Positions 1 to 9,355 of a stretch of 64,000 nucleotides of DNA are shown piece by piece (position 1 is the stretch's first letter; every line of letters starts with the position of its first letter). The DNA is taken from the NCBI RefSeq assembly GCF_026130175.1, contig NZ_JAIGNI010000029.1:55094-119093 (forward strand), given 5' to 3'. This DNA is from Lyngbya sp. CCAP 1446/10 (GTDB lineage Bacteria; Cyanobacteriota; Cyanobacteriia; Cyanobacteriales; Microcoleaceae). The notes beneath the pieces were generated by a model. That model ran no database searches and was not told the origin of the DNA. It saw only the letters and a list, made by a program, of their open reading frames with translations. A program made the position numbers and the translations under genes.

Positions 1-434
1 ACGTCAGCTCCAGTAAATTCACTGAATTTGTTAACGAAATTAGCACCTGTACCTGCTGCTACATCGCAGCCGTACAGCATGATGTCTGCTTGTGGGGCGA
101 GTGAAGTTTGCCACTTTTCCAACTGGCTTTTATATTGCTCGATGTTATCTGAACCCAGAGCGGTATTACCCAGTTGTACGCTGCCAGAACTCCCGTGAGA
201 AATAATGTGAACCGAATCGATCGCCCCATTACTAGAGGCATATTTTCCAATTTCAGAGGTAATTTCTTCGATGCCATTTTTAGTGCGATCGAGTATTACC
301 ACCTGCTGTCCTGGCAGCACTCCTGCGGCAATTGACTCGTAATCTTCCACACCAGAATCAATGAAGACTAAGGAACGGGGTGGCAGTTTTTCTAAAGAAA
401 GTTGTGAGTTAACTTGAGCGAACGTAGAACTCAT
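1..434 (-). CDS. DUF4347 domain protein, 3' part beyond the window
   Basis: The reading frame is open from an ATG at 432-434 (complement) to the window edge, so only about 144 N-terminal residues are visible. They contain the DUF4347 hallmarks: a strand LVFIDSG near residue 22, VHIISHGSSG with His80, and IMLYGCDVAAG with Cys123. The N-terminus of the 1920-residue protein at 14740-20502 has the same pattern (SHGSPG, IYGCNVA). In known proteins this domain heads very long, repeat-rich secreted proteins, so this is probably the start of a giant surface or secreted protein; that part is inference. There is no classical signal peptide. The 72-residue frame lying inside it at 59-277 is a shadow. 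Confidence 0.82.
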   Translation of the reverse strand, partial: MSSTFAQVNSQLSLEKLPPRSLVFIDSGVEDYESIAAGVLPGQQVVILDRTKNGIEEITSEIGKYASSNGAIDSVHIISHGSSGSVQLGNTALGSDNIEQYKSQLEKWQTSLAPQADIMLYGCDVAAGTGANFVNKFSEFTGAD

Positions 435-698
435 ATTTGATACTCCATTATGGGCGTTATTGGTAGATACAGCCCTAGAGTAATCTTATCAGTCTTGTTT
501 GATTACATATTAACACAAATTTTTGGTTTAGTGCAATATTGAAAAGTTTTTTTTGAACATCTTTTGATCCGGATTTACTTTTGAGCGCTTGTAGGAACTG
601 GGATTTTTGACTGCAATCACTGGGGAGTAAATAACAAAAATTATCGGGAACATTTAAATAAATTTAGCTTCTACTAGCCGAATTTTGTCATAAAAATG

Positions 699-848
699 GG
701 CGGTTGAAACCGTATCTATATAAACAAAACCCGATTTCAGAAAGGTTGAATATCGGGCGGTTTAAATTACCTTATTTTCTTTACCCCACGGAGGTGAAAT
801 ACCCTTCCCGAAGGCTAAAGCGTTTTTATAGACGCGGTTTTAACCGCC
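699..848. repeat. MITE-like inverted repeat, 150 bp
   Basis: The ends GGCGGTTGAAACCG (699-712) and CGGTTTTAACCGCC (835-848) are inverted copies matching at 13 of 14 positions. The inside has no coding potential. The form fits a small non-autonomous repeat; no target duplication was recognised. Confidence 0.5.
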
Positions 849-1005
849 GTCTAATCTGATATTAAATGTTGGTTAATCGATCGCAATTAAGTTGTTTTTG
901 TGCTGCCGCGCGTACTTTGGGAAATGCCGTAGTTACTACAAAGGTTATGAGAATTATTGAGCGGGAGTTGATCTGATCGATCGCACATTCAGTCAAATTT
1001 AATCG

Positions 1006-1209
1006 TTGATTGCGATCGCCCCTACATCCGCTAATGAGCGTTGCACTCTAGCCAGTTGCCCTCAGCACGCTCCACATCCTCAATTAAATCTCTCCTTAAT
1101 TAGCAAACAGTCGATCGCCCGTGCGGTCGTTGCTGAGTGTGTCGATATCTCGATCGGCATAAGCCAAGGTAATATTCTTGATAAGTATGTGGGTACATAT
1201 AAACATTAG
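1006..1209 (+). pseudogene. Possible remnant of an IS630-type transposase helix-turn-helix
   Basis: A 67-codon frame. Its residues 15-60 read LASCPQ, then LISKQSIARAVV, then ISIGISQGNILDKY. This spacing resembles the second helix-turn-helix of IS630-family transposases (LA..P, then WT...LA.E, then SIS.STVGRIL). Nothing before or after continues the transposase, and no terminal repeats were found. If the reading is right it is a decayed fragment; otherwise the frame is chance. Recognised from pattern memory only. Confidence 0.25.
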
Positions 1210-1420
1210 ATTCGGAGTTTCAAACCGCTGGAGTCAGATCATCGGAAATTGGTAGTGACCTGGTTTGTTTCGCCGATCTTTATCAACCTACATATTAGTC
1301 TCGCCTATTTCTGGGATGCTGCCATCCGCGATCGCACGGAATTTATGTTCTGCATATTTTCCCAAACGGCCGGCAGGCCCGTAATTACCGATCGATCCTG
1401 TATCCTGGCATTAACATCGC

Positions 1421-2917
1421 TCAAGATTCTGTGGAAGATGGCGGTTTTTTCCCAGAATTCCGAATATTAATAATCTTGTTGAGGGCATCGAACCAAAAAC
1501 TAGCTCCCATTGAAATAGCTACGCCACTCAATATCCAACCAAACAATTTTGCGATCAAAGCCGGCAACAATAAATTACCCTGCGCGTCTATTTCTAACCT
1601 GTTCGGTTCGCTCCATCCAAAAGGCAGAGCTACATTATCCAAAGCTCGATCGACATCCTGCTGAACTTGGCTCAGACCGGTTAAATTATCTAATTTAGTC
1701 TTAGCGTTTTTTTCCACCAACTGCTGAGCATACAAATTGACAGTCGATCGCAGCATCGAATCCTTCGACAACCGATTAACAATATGAATGCTATCAGCAT
1801 TAACGGTAATCGCGATCGCAGTTCCCAGCAAAATCGCCACCCCTCTAGAATTCCGCTTGTAAACCCCCGAAGCGCGCTCCATCGATTGGTCAAACCAAAC
1901 TTCAATTTCTTGCTGAAACCGCTGCAACTGGTCTTGAGTATCTCCGCCACCTGTTTCAGCGCGCTGAGCTAAAATATAAAGACTGCGTTTCAAAGATTCT
2001 GGCATACTGTCCAAGGTTTCTTGAATTTGCTTGTAAATCGGACTCTCCTCTCTCTCATCCATAATTTGTGCTACCGTCTCCTGAGTTTTGCTAACTTTCC
2101 TCACAGTATTTAACAGATTACTCAAACTGGGTTGCAGTTGCGCCCGCAGCGCCGCCCGCTCAAATTCGCTATCAAAACTCGCCTTAACAAAAGCCATCTG
2201 TCTCTGAAATTCTCTCCCTCCCAGCTCGGTTTCTGGCAGATAAACCTGAGAATCATTAATATAAAATCCCAACTTTTCCGACATCCGATCTAAACTGTTG
2301 TTCAAACTTCCCAAATCGTTTTTATAATCTTCAACAACTCGATTGAACTCCGCAGTCAGCCAGCCAAATTCTTGTTCAATAATCGGTTTAGTAGACTCCG
2401 GCAGATTCAGACCCTCTCCAATCACTTGAATTTGTGCCAACTGTAAATCTTTAAATCTTTCCAGTCTACTTTTAGAGAGCGATTCCACCAAACGAGAAAT
2501 TTTTAAAGTATCCAAAAGGCTCGCAGCAAAACTATCTGCTGGAATATAAGAAGGCCCACTTGATTTATTACCAAAAATATTTTTAGTCCCAGTGATTTGG
2601 AGGAAAAAATGCCCCAAACGGTGCGTAATAGAGCGGAATCCCTCTGGTAAAAGTCCTTTCGCTCCCTGATTCAAATCCTTGATGATTGGATTGGCGTAAA
2701 TTGAATTAGCCAACTGTCCGACTCGCTGAAATTGCACCGAATCTTTCGCGCCTTCGCTGCCTCCAGAAATCAGCACTTCGATCGACTTTTTTAAATGTTC
2801 CGCCCGCCACTGCAAAACAGTAGCAATCAATTCCTGAATTTCGGAAGCTAGCAAGCTTAATGTCAGGTAGATAAACACTAAGCCAATGATAATATCTATA
2901 ATTACAGGCAAGTTCAT
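1421..2917 (-). CDS. Conserved membrane protein of unknown function
   Basis: A 498-residue protein that I do not recognise as a named family. A strongly hydrophobic N-terminus (about residues 4-30, IDIIIGLVFIYLTLSLLAS) is followed by a long, mostly helical soluble region rich in charged residues, with heptad-like stretches near residues 150-340. Two further hydrophobic segments lie near 368-386 (GVAILLGTAIAITV) and 445-475 (ALIAKLFGWILSGVAISMGA). The pattern suggests a membrane-anchored protein with a large extramembrane helical domain. It diverges from the glycosyltransferase gene, whose start is only 74 bp away, so the two probably share a promoter region. Confidence 0.8.
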   Translation of the reverse strand: MNLPVIIDIIIGLVFIYLTLSLLASEIQELIATVLQWRAEHLKKSIEVLISGGSEGAKDSVQFQRVGQLANSIYANPIIKDLNQGAKGLLPEGFRSITHRLGHFFLQITGTKNIFGNKSSGPSYIPADSFAASLLDTLKISRLVESLSKSRLERFKDLQLAQIQVIGEGLNLPESTKPIIEQEFGWLTAEFNRVVEDYKNDLGSLNNSLDRMSEKLGFYINDSQVYLPETELGGREFQRQMAFVKASFDSEFERAALRAQLQPSLSNLLNTVRKVSKTQETVAQIMDEREESPIYKQIQETLDSMPESLKRSLYILAQRAETGGGDTQDQLQRFQQEIEVWFDQSMERASGVYKRNSRGVAILLGTAIAITVNADSIHIVNRLSKDSMLRSTVNLYAQQLVEKNAKTKLDNLTGLSQVQQDVDRALDNVALPFGWSEPNRLEIDAQGNLLLPALIAKLFGWILSGVAISMGASFWFDALNKIINIRNSGKKPPSSTES

Positions 2918-2991
2918 GGTATTTCCCCGATCGCAAATAACTGCTGTCTAAGTTTACCTTCTCTTTGGGACGCTAAAAACTCTCTTAAGTT

Positions 2992-4653
2992 ATGTCAGAA
3001 ATCTTTCCATTCCCAGACCGCAAACCGAAAACTCGCTTCAATGACAGCTTGACAGACAAACTGTGGATACTGGCTTTGCTGTTGGCTGCGGTGCTAATTT
3101 TTGGGCTGAATCTGGGCGGCGTGGCGTTGCGGGATTGGGATGAAGGGATTGCAGCCCAGGTAAGCCGGGAAATTTGGCGCGGCAATTTAAATTGGCTATA
3201 TCCAACGATCGGCTCCGTGCCTTATTTGAACAAGCCGCCGCTGGTACACTGGCTGATCGGGCTGTGTTTTGGCGCCGGCGGTGTCAGCGAATTGACGGCG
3301 AGGTTGGTACCGGCGATGCTGACAGCGGCTTCAGTGCCCCTGCTTTACGCCATTGGGCGGGAGTTGTATCCGCAGCGCTCGATCGCCATTTTTTCGGCTC
3401 TCGTTTACCTAACGCTGCTTCCGGTAGTGCGGCACGGACGTTTGGCGATGTTAGACGGAGCAGTTTTGTGTTTTTTGCTCGTCTCGATGTGGTGTTTGCT
3501 GCGATCGCGCCGTGACTTGCGCTACGCCTTGGGGGCGGGGATCGGGTTCGGACTCATTTGTTTGACTAAGGGCGTGATGTTGGGGCTGTTGCTGGGCGCG
3601 ATCGGCTTTATTTTCCTGGTTTGGGATACCCCGCGACTCCTCACTTGTGGCTATCTTTGGGGCGGATTGGCGATCGGAACTTTCCCCGTAGCGGGTTGGT
3701 ATTTTGCCCAATGGCTGCACTACGGCCAAGATTTCATCAACGCTAATTTACTTAACCAATCTTTCCGACGCATTTGGGAAACATTAGGAAATCACGAAGG
3801 CCCGCCCTGGTATTATCTTTTAGAAATTTTAGAATCAGCTTGGCCGTGGCAGTTATTTTATCTGCAAGGGCTGTATTTGAGTTGGGAAAATCGCAATTTT
3901 CCTGGGCCAAAATTAGTATTAGTTTGGACGGGAGTATATCTGCTCGCTATTTCTGTGATGAATACCAAATTGCCTTGGTATGTTTTACCAGTTTATCCAG
4001 CTTTTGCTCTAGCTGTTGGCAGCTATCTCGCTGAAGTTTGGGAGCAAATGTGGCTACCGGAAGAGCAGATCAAAGATGAAGCAGAAGAACATTTTAATGC
4101 TATATCTTTGTTACCTCATCCCGCGATTTTTGGAATAATAGCAGTAGTTGCTGTCGTCGGTTGTGTGTACTTCAGCGGCTTGCTAAGGCTGGGCGGACAA
4201 ATTGTGTCTCCCCAGCGAGATTTGCAATTAATAATGATGTTTTTAGCTTTGACAATGACACTGGCTGGCGTATTACTGCACCGCAAAGATCGACAGTTTT
4301 TATTGGTTTTAATTTGGGGAACTTACGTCACGCTGTTAGTATTTGTGGCTTCTGATAACTGGGTTTGGGAACTAGCGGAGGATTATCCAGTTAAGCCGAT
4401 CGCCGAAATTGTCCGCCAAGGAACCCCAGTCGGTCAGGAAATCTTCACCTCTCATAAATTACCTCGTCCGTCGCTGAATTTTTATAGTGAAAGACAAGTG
4501 ATTGTCGCCGACGGGCTGACACTTAAAGAGAAATGGCAATCTCTCCCGCAACCTTATTTTCTGTTGGAAAAACCTGTGTTAAAACATTTAGCTTTGGAGA
4601 ATGCTGAGGTTGTGAAAACAGCGGACGATTGGGTTTTAGTCACTAGAAAATAA
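2992..4653 (+). CDS. ArnT/PMT-type membrane glycosyltransferase
   Basis: A 553-residue integral membrane enzyme with roughly a dozen hydrophobic segments. The first extracytoplasmic loop carries RDWDEG (residues 47-52). Asp/Glu residues at this place are the catalytic acidic site of the GT-C families that include protein O-mannosyltransferases and ArnT. NKPPLVHWL near residue 80 is also typical. Such enzymes move a sugar from a polyprenyl-phosphate carrier to lipid or protein on the outer side of the membrane. The C-terminal 100 residues form a soluble-looking domain, as in ArnT. The acceptor and sugar cannot be read from the sequence. The start is the ATG after the divergent promoter gap. 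Confidence 0.85.
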   Translation: MSEIFPFPDRKPKTRFNDSLTDKLWILALLLAAVLIFGLNLGGVALRDWDEGIAAQVSREIWRGNLNWLYPTIGSVPYLNKPPLVHWLIGLCFGAGGVSELTARLVPAMLTAASVPLLYAIGRELYPQRSIAIFSALVYLTLLPVVRHGRLAMLDGAVLCFLLVSMWCLLRSRRDLRYALGAGIGFGLICLTKGVMLGLLLGAIGFIFLVWDTPRLLTCGYLWGGLAIGTFPVAGWYFAQWLHYGQDFINANLLNQSFRRIWETLGNHEGPPWYYLLEILESAWPWQLFYLQGLYLSWENRNFPGPKLVLVWTGVYLLAISVMNTKLPWYVLPVYPAFALAVGSYLAEVWEQMWLPEEQIKDEAEEHFNAISLLPHPAIFGIIAVVAVVGCVYFSGLLRLGGQIVSPQRDLQLIMMFLALTMTLAGVLLHRKDRQFLLVLIWGTYVTLLVFVASDNWVWELAEDYPVKPIAEIVRQGTPVGQEIFTSHKLPRPSLNFYSERQVIVADGLTLKEKWQSLPQPYFLLEKPVLKHLALENAEVVKTADDWVLVTRK

Positions 4654-4689
4654 GTGCAGCAATGAGAGTTAATATAGCCCAATATACTT

Positions 4690-4827
4690 CAATACGGTTC
4701 ACTTAAGAAAGATCCACCCTAACCCCCTTAAAAAGGGGGGGACAAGAATGCCCTCAAAGTCCCCCGACTATCCGGGGGATTTAGGGGGATCTCCGGGGGT
4801 ATAAATAGTGTTAAATGAACCGTATTG
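4690..4827. mobile_element. 138-bp MITE with terminal inverted repeats and flanking 10-bp direct repeats
   Basis: Terminal inverted repeats of 17 bp, CAATACGGTTCACTTAA (4690-4706) and TTAAATGAACCGTATTG (4811-4827), match at 16 positions. The element is flanked by exact direct copies of CAATATACTT at 4680-4689 and 4828-4837, as expected of a target duplication. The inside contains palindromic C/G tracts (CCCCCTTAAAAAGGGGGG, then ATCCGGGGGATTTAGGGGG) and no coding frame. A related sequence with the same left end lies at 14468. It sits between the glycosyltransferase stop and the kinase stop, so it may also fold as a terminator. Confidence 0.75.
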
Positions 4828-4932
4828 CAATATACTTGGGTGAGCGCTATATGTCATTGCGCTCTCGTATAGCGAACCAATCGCCTGGACTATGGCGCAA
4901 TAAGCTTGGGTTAGCTAAGCGTGTCCGACCTC

Positions 4933-4980
4933 GCAATGACAGTGAGATTGCTTCGTTCCTGGCAATGACAGTGAGATTGC
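4933..4980. repeat. Two direct copies of a 19-bp dispersed repeat
   Basis: GCAATGACAGTGAGATTGC occurs exactly at 4933-4951 and 4962-4980. The complementary form of this sequence family (CATTGCGAGGAACGAAGCAATCGCA) is also found inside the repeat at 14468-14630. This is a dispersed non-coding repeat. Confidence 0.6.
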
Positions 4981-5005
4981 GATGCAAACGGACATGATCT
5001 AACAG

Positions 5006-8000
5006 CTAACAATCAACAGCTTGCTGTTCTATTTTTAACGCCGCTGCGACTCTTTGATATTCCGCCTCAACCTGTTGTAAAAGCCCGCAGGAGTGCCCAG
5101 ATAAAGGCTGGTTCGCATTTGTCCCCATCCGGCCCATGATTTCGAGTTCCTCGCACAACTCAAACAAGCGAAAAGCACCGAGAGTTCCGCTAATCGATTT
5201 CAAGGAGTGAGCCGATCGCCTTAAAGCTAGCGGATCGGCATTGCTGAGGGCCACAGAGATGCCTCGCAGCAGTTGGGGAGCTGTTTCGAGGTAAATGTCG
5301 ATCACCTCCTCCAAAGCTTCCACATCTCGCAGTCCTTCTATAATCTTGGGATTCAGGCAATCGCCAGTTTTTGGTAAAGCCCGATCGACATTTGATACAT
5401 CACACCCGACAACTGCGGGAGAATTGGGCATTTTCACTTGTTGATTTTCCGCCACAGCCCCATTCGATCGCGATTTACACGCGCTCAAAGCTCGTACCAA
5501 CTCCTCAATGGCGATCGGCTTACTCAAATAATCGTCCATCCCCGCAGCCATGCACTCTTCGCGATCGCCCTGCATCGCATTTGCCGTCATCGCCACAATC
5601 CAAGGGCTCGTCGATTTTAGATTTTGGATTTTGGATTTTGGATTGTTAGATTGTTCGTCAGTTTCAGAAACTTCTGATTCTCCCGTGGGATTTTCTGAGG
5701 TAAAATCCTCTAAAAATTGCTCGCGGATGCGGCGGGTAGCTTCCAAACCGTCCATTTCCGGCATTTGCACATCCATCAGCACCACATCGTAAGGTTGGCG
5801 GCGCAAAGCTTCCAGCACTTCGATACCGTTTCCTGCCACATCCGCGCGATACCCCATCCGCTGCAAAATTTGCAAAGCTACCTTCTGATTCACCAAATGA
5901 TCGTCAGCCAGCAGAATCCGCAGAGGTAAGTTATCCGCCAGTAGGGGTATGCTTTGCAAGAAAGGCTTATTGGTGTGCTGTACTCTAATTTCAGTTGCCT
6001 GTTTGCCAAAAATATTGATTAAAACATTGTAAAGCTGAGATTGTTTGATCGGCTTGTTCAAAAAAGCAGCAAAATCTACCTCGATCGCAGGGGTGTTAAT
6101 TTCTTGTCTGCCGATCGAAGTTAGCATCACTAACGGCAACTTTTGGCGATCGGGATACTGGCGAATTTGGGCAGCTAAATCCAACCCGTCCATTCCCGGC
6201 ATTTGCATATCCAAAATTGCCAAGTCAAACTCTTCTTTGGCAGCGATCCAATCTAAAGCCAAACGAGCCGAAGCTGAAGCCCTAGGCACCATTCCCCAAG
6301 ATTGAGCTTGCAGAGTCAAAATTTGGCGGTTGGTAGCATTGTCATCGACAATTAAGACTCGCTTACCAGCTAATTCTGGTTGAGAATTGCTCAAGTTAAC
6401 TGGTAATGAACTATTGGAGCCAGAAACAATCGTGCTGAAATAAAAGGTAGAGCCTACTGATTTGGGATTTTGGTCGATCGGCTGGTTGCTGAGTACAGAT
6501 TTGCCAGAGCAATATTTTTCAGCAATTTCACAAGATTCTCCCCATTCCAAATCAAAAACTGCCGCTTGAAAATCTGCGGGAGGATTGCCCGCAATACAAC
6601 CCATACTTTCCACCCACATCCTGCCGCCCATCATTTCTGCCAAACGCTTGCTAATTGCCAAACCTAATCCGGTGCCGCCGTAGTGCCGGCTCGTTGAAGA
6701 ATCAACCTGGCTGAAAGATTTAAACAGTCGATCCATGCGATCGCCCGGAATGCCGATACCAGTATCTTTAACCGCAAATTGTATTTCGTATAGTTGGTTA
6801 ATTGCTAGTGGTTCGCCATTAATTTCGGGCGGTTCTTGATCGTCGATCATGGACAATGCAAGCTTTTTGGCTGTCACCGAAAGCACCACTTCTCCTGCTT
6901 GGGTAAATTTCACAGCATTGCTGAGCAAGTTGATTAAAATTTGCCTCAAGCGGGCGCTGTCGCCGATCGCCGTTGGTGGTACGGAGCGATCGATCAAGTA
7001 ACCCAATTCCAGTTTTTTTTCTGCCGCCTTGGTAGCTACCAAGTCGAGAGATTCCTCAATGCAAGTGCGGATGTCAAACGGATGTTCCTCCAAGTCCAAT
7101 TTGCCCGACTCAATTTTCGAGAAATCTAGAATATCGTTGATCAGCGTCAGCAAAGCATCGCCGCTGCTGCGGATAGTTTCTACAAAATCACACTGTTCGC
7201 GAGTTAAGCTCGTATCTAGCAGTAAACCAGTCATGCCGATGACTCCATTCATCGGAGTGCGAATTTCGTGGCTCATGGTGGCTAAAAATTCACTTTTTGC
7301 TCTGGTAGCCGCCAGTGCTTCGTCGCGAGCTTTTGCCAAATCTACGCCTGTTTGCTGGTGTTCTAGTTCGCTTCCTACCCACTGAGCCATCAGTTTCACC
7401 AACTCTCTGTCTACAACTCGGAATGGTTCTGTTAGAGGAGTCTGAGCAAAGAAGCATAGAGTGCCGTAAACTTCACCTGCCACCGTGACGGGAATGCCCA
7501 TATAAGCTTCGATATTGAAGGCAGGAACGCCCGTATTTAAGGACAAACCCGAAAACCTCACCGACTCAAAGTACATCGGTTCTGTTGACATTGCCGTAGC
7601 CACGCAGAAGGTTTTTTCCAAATCGTAGATTTCTGATTTGGCGATCGACTCATCGGGACATTCAACAGCCATTATTTGATAGTTGTCGCCTTGAATGCGG
7701 GACAAAATTCCCACGGACAGGTTTAGCTGTCGGCATCCCATTCCCAGCAGTTCTTGGAGGCGCAAATCAAACGTAGAAAGGATGCCCTGGGGGTCTGTAC
7801 GGGGAGCCGAAATCACTTGGTACAAAGTTTTAATGGCAGCTTCGCTTTCTCGCAATTCTTGCTCTGTTTGCTTCCGCAGGCTGATGTCGCGGGAAACGCC
7901 GATAATTTCTTGTACGGAGCCAGTTTGGGGATCGCGGATCGTGCGGCTGGTGGTTTCAAACCAAATGTATTTGCCGTCTTTGTGGCGGATGCGGTAGCTA

Positions 8001-9355
8001 AGGGTGTAAGTAACTGGGAGCGCCAGGACTTGCGAGTGAGCTTTGGCGATGCTTTCTAAATCGTCGGGGTGAAAATAATCGCTGGGGAGGTGGCCGATCA
8101 GTTCTGAAGGTTCGTATCCCAGCAAAGCTTGGCTGGCTGGCGAGACGTAAACAAATACGCCTTTGGGGTTGTGTCTCGTGATCATGTCGGTTGAGTTTTC
8201 TGCCATCAACCGATAGCGGTTTTCGCTCTCCTTATGTTCGACTTGAGAATTGCCCAATGCTTCTAGCATCTGGTTGATGGTGTCGGCCAAGCTGCTGAGT
8301 TCATCGCCTCCTGGCATTTGAACGCGCAAGTCGGGATCGCCGTTGGCTGCGATGTTGCTGACGCTAGTGCTCAAGTCCCCCAATCTCGCCAAGACTAATT
8401 TTTCTAGCAACAGCAGGGCGATCGCGCTAAATATTACACCTACTGCCAATATCGAGAAGGTAAAGAGTTCTAAAGTAGCCTGACCTTGGCGAGAGATTAC
8501 TCGGTCTACTTCTACTCGCAGCAGCAGCGCTAGCTTGCCCCGGATGTCGCGAATCAGCGCGTATCCTGCGACTACGCTGTCGCTGAGCGGCTCAACTAAA
8601 ATTTCTACTGATTTGAGGTTGGAAATTTTTAGTTTGAGATTTTCCAAATCCTGGCTTGAGCTAGCGAGTGCTTTAGCGCCTGGGCCTGAGTAGTTCGTGG
8701 CTCCCACTTTAAAATCTAAACTCGGCAATCTAAAATCCACTGACAGGTGAGTCAGTTTTGAAAGCAAACCGATTTCGGTGTTGTCGAGGTAGCGTGCCAG
8801 GATCAGCGTCCCCCGTGGCGGGCCGATCGCGTTGCTGTTGACGATCGGCTTTGAGGCAATTAGCAGTCTAGCTTCTGGCAGAGTCAGGACACCTGTTTTG
8901 GCGGTTGGGCGATCGGCAGAACCTGTCTGTGACTCTAGCAGCGCCTCGGTCAAGTGCTGTTTTAAGCTTGCCGGAATCGGGATTTCGGTTTGGGATTTCA
9001 GGTCGAAACCTTTGCTGAAGATGGTCTTGCCGTTGGAGTCCAGCAGCACCAATAAGTTTAGCCTCAAGTAAACAAATGTCAAATCGACAAAATTTGACTT
9101 GACAAAATCCTGGTTCCGTGTATTGACAAAAGAGTAAGTGTCATCCCACTCGGCGTAATCTTGAGCGCTGGTGTCTAAATTCGACAAATCGTCATCTAGC
9201 GCGTCCAAAGCCCGCGCCACATCCTGGCGGACGTACTGTGCCTCCAGGTTGTTAAAATCGTGCAGCAAAATGGTTGATGCAGTGGCATAGAGAACCACAA
9301 TCAGGCTGATCAGGGCTGCACCGATGATTAATAGTGTTTTTTTACGGAGTTGCAT
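5006..9355 (-). CDS. CHASE4-HAMP-PAS-GAF hybrid histidine kinase with two receivers and HPt
   Basis: A 1449-residue phosphorelay sensor. In order: TM1 (7-30), a periplasmic CHASE4 sensor (about 45-210, with the typical SAQDYAEWDDTYSFV), TM2 (296-318), HAMP (320-370), PAS (380-497), GAF (515-668), HisKA (about 690-755, SHEIRTPMNGVIG, His696), HATPase (790-975, DTGIGIP and GGTGLGLAIS), receiver 1 (LDMQMPGMDG, Asp near 1049), receiver 2 (LMDVQMPEMDG, Asp near 1193) and HPt (AHSLKS, His near 1383). All phosphorelay residues are present, so a full His-Asp-His relay is possible within one chain. Two insertions look unusual: about 50 residues between VESMG and GSTFYFST in the ATPase domain, and about 40 residues in receiver 2 that include a translated heptamer repeat. 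GAGGAGG lies 8 nt before the ATG. The output partner is not in the window. Confidence 0.93.
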   Translation of the reverse strand: MQLRKKTLLIIGAALISLIVVLYATASTILLHDFNNLEAQYVRQDVARALDALDDDLSNLDTSAQDYAEWDDTYSFVNTRNQDFVKSNFVDLTFVYLRLNLLVLLDSNGKTIFSKGFDLKSQTEIPIPASLKQHLTEALLESQTGSADRPTAKTGVLTLPEARLLIASKPIVNSNAIGPPRGTLILARYLDNTEIGLLSKLTHLSVDFRLPSLDFKVGATNYSGPGAKALASSSQDLENLKLKISNLKSVEILVEPLSDSVVAGYALIRDIRGKLALLLRVEVDRVISRQGQATLELFTFSILAVGVIFSAIALLLLEKLVLARLGDLSTSVSNIAANGDPDLRVQMPGGDELSSLADTINQMLEALGNSQVEHKESENRYRLMAENSTDMITRHNPKGVFVYVSPASQALLGYEPSELIGHLPSDYFHPDDLESIAKAHSQVLALPVTYTLSYRIRHKDGKYIWFETTSRTIRDPQTGSVQEIIGVSRDISLRKQTEQELRESEAAIKTLYQVISAPRTDPQGILSTFDLRLQELLGMGCRQLNLSVGILSRIQGDNYQIMAVECPDESIAKSEIYDLEKTFCVATAMSTEPMYFESVRFSGLSLNTGVPAFNIEAYMGIPVTVAGEVYGTLCFFAQTPLTEPFRVVDRELVKLMAQWVGSELEHQQTGVDLAKARDEALAATRAKSEFLATMSHEIRTPMNGVIGMTGLLLDTSLTREQCDFVETIRSSGDALLTLINDILDFSKIESGKLDLEEHPFDIRTCIEESLDLVATKAAEKKLELGYLIDRSVPPTAIGDSARLRQILINLLSNAVKFTQAGEVVLSVTAKKLALSMIDDQEPPEINGEPLAINQLYEIQFAVKDTGIGIPGDRMDRLFKSFSQVDSSTSRHYGGTGLGLAISKRLAEMMGGRMWVESMGCIAGNPPADFQAAVFDLEWGESCEIAEKYCSGKSVLSNQPIDQNPKSVGSTFYFSTIVSGSNSSLPVNLSNSQPELAGKRVLIVDDNATNRQILTLQAQSWGMVPRASASARLALDWIAAKEEFDLAILDMQMPGMDGLDLAAQIRQYPDRQKLPLVMLTSIGRQEINTPAIEVDFAAFLNKPIKQSQLYNVLINIFGKQATEIRVQHTNKPFLQSIPLLADNLPLRILLADDHLVNQKVALQILQRMGYRADVAGNGIEVLEALRRQPYDVVLMDVQMPEMDGLEATRRIREQFLEDFTSENPTGESEVSETDEQSNNPKSKIQNLKSTSPWIVAMTANAMQGDREECMAAGMDDYLSKPIAIEELVRALSACKSRSNGAVAENQQVKMPNSPAVVGCDVSNVDRALPKTGDCLNPKIIEGLRDVEALEEVIDIYLETAPQLLRGISVALSNADPLALRRSAHSLKSISGTLGAFRLFELCEELEIMGRMGTNANQPLSGHSCGLLQQVEAEYQRVAAALKIEQQAVDC
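5612..5650. repeat. Heptamer repeat (GATTTTG) inside the kinase gene
   Basis: Consecutive GATTTTG units (with a variant at each end) lie within the coding sequence. Read on the minus strand they encode NPKSKIQNLKS in receiver 2 of the kinase. The same heptamer type is common between genes in this window (for example near 46530 and 62640). Here it keeps the frame. Confidence 0.8.

Larger units (their letters stand above)
435..1420. other. Gene-poor gap with an inverted-repeat element and possible transposase debris
   Basis: No intact gene is supported here. The stretch holds an AT-rich upstream region of the DUF4347 gene (435-690), a 150-bp inverted-repeat element (699-848), and a short open frame at 1006-1209 that looks like transposase debris. 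A 73-codon plus frame at 1249-1470 overlaps the 3' end of the next gene and has no recognisable features. Confidence 0.5.
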
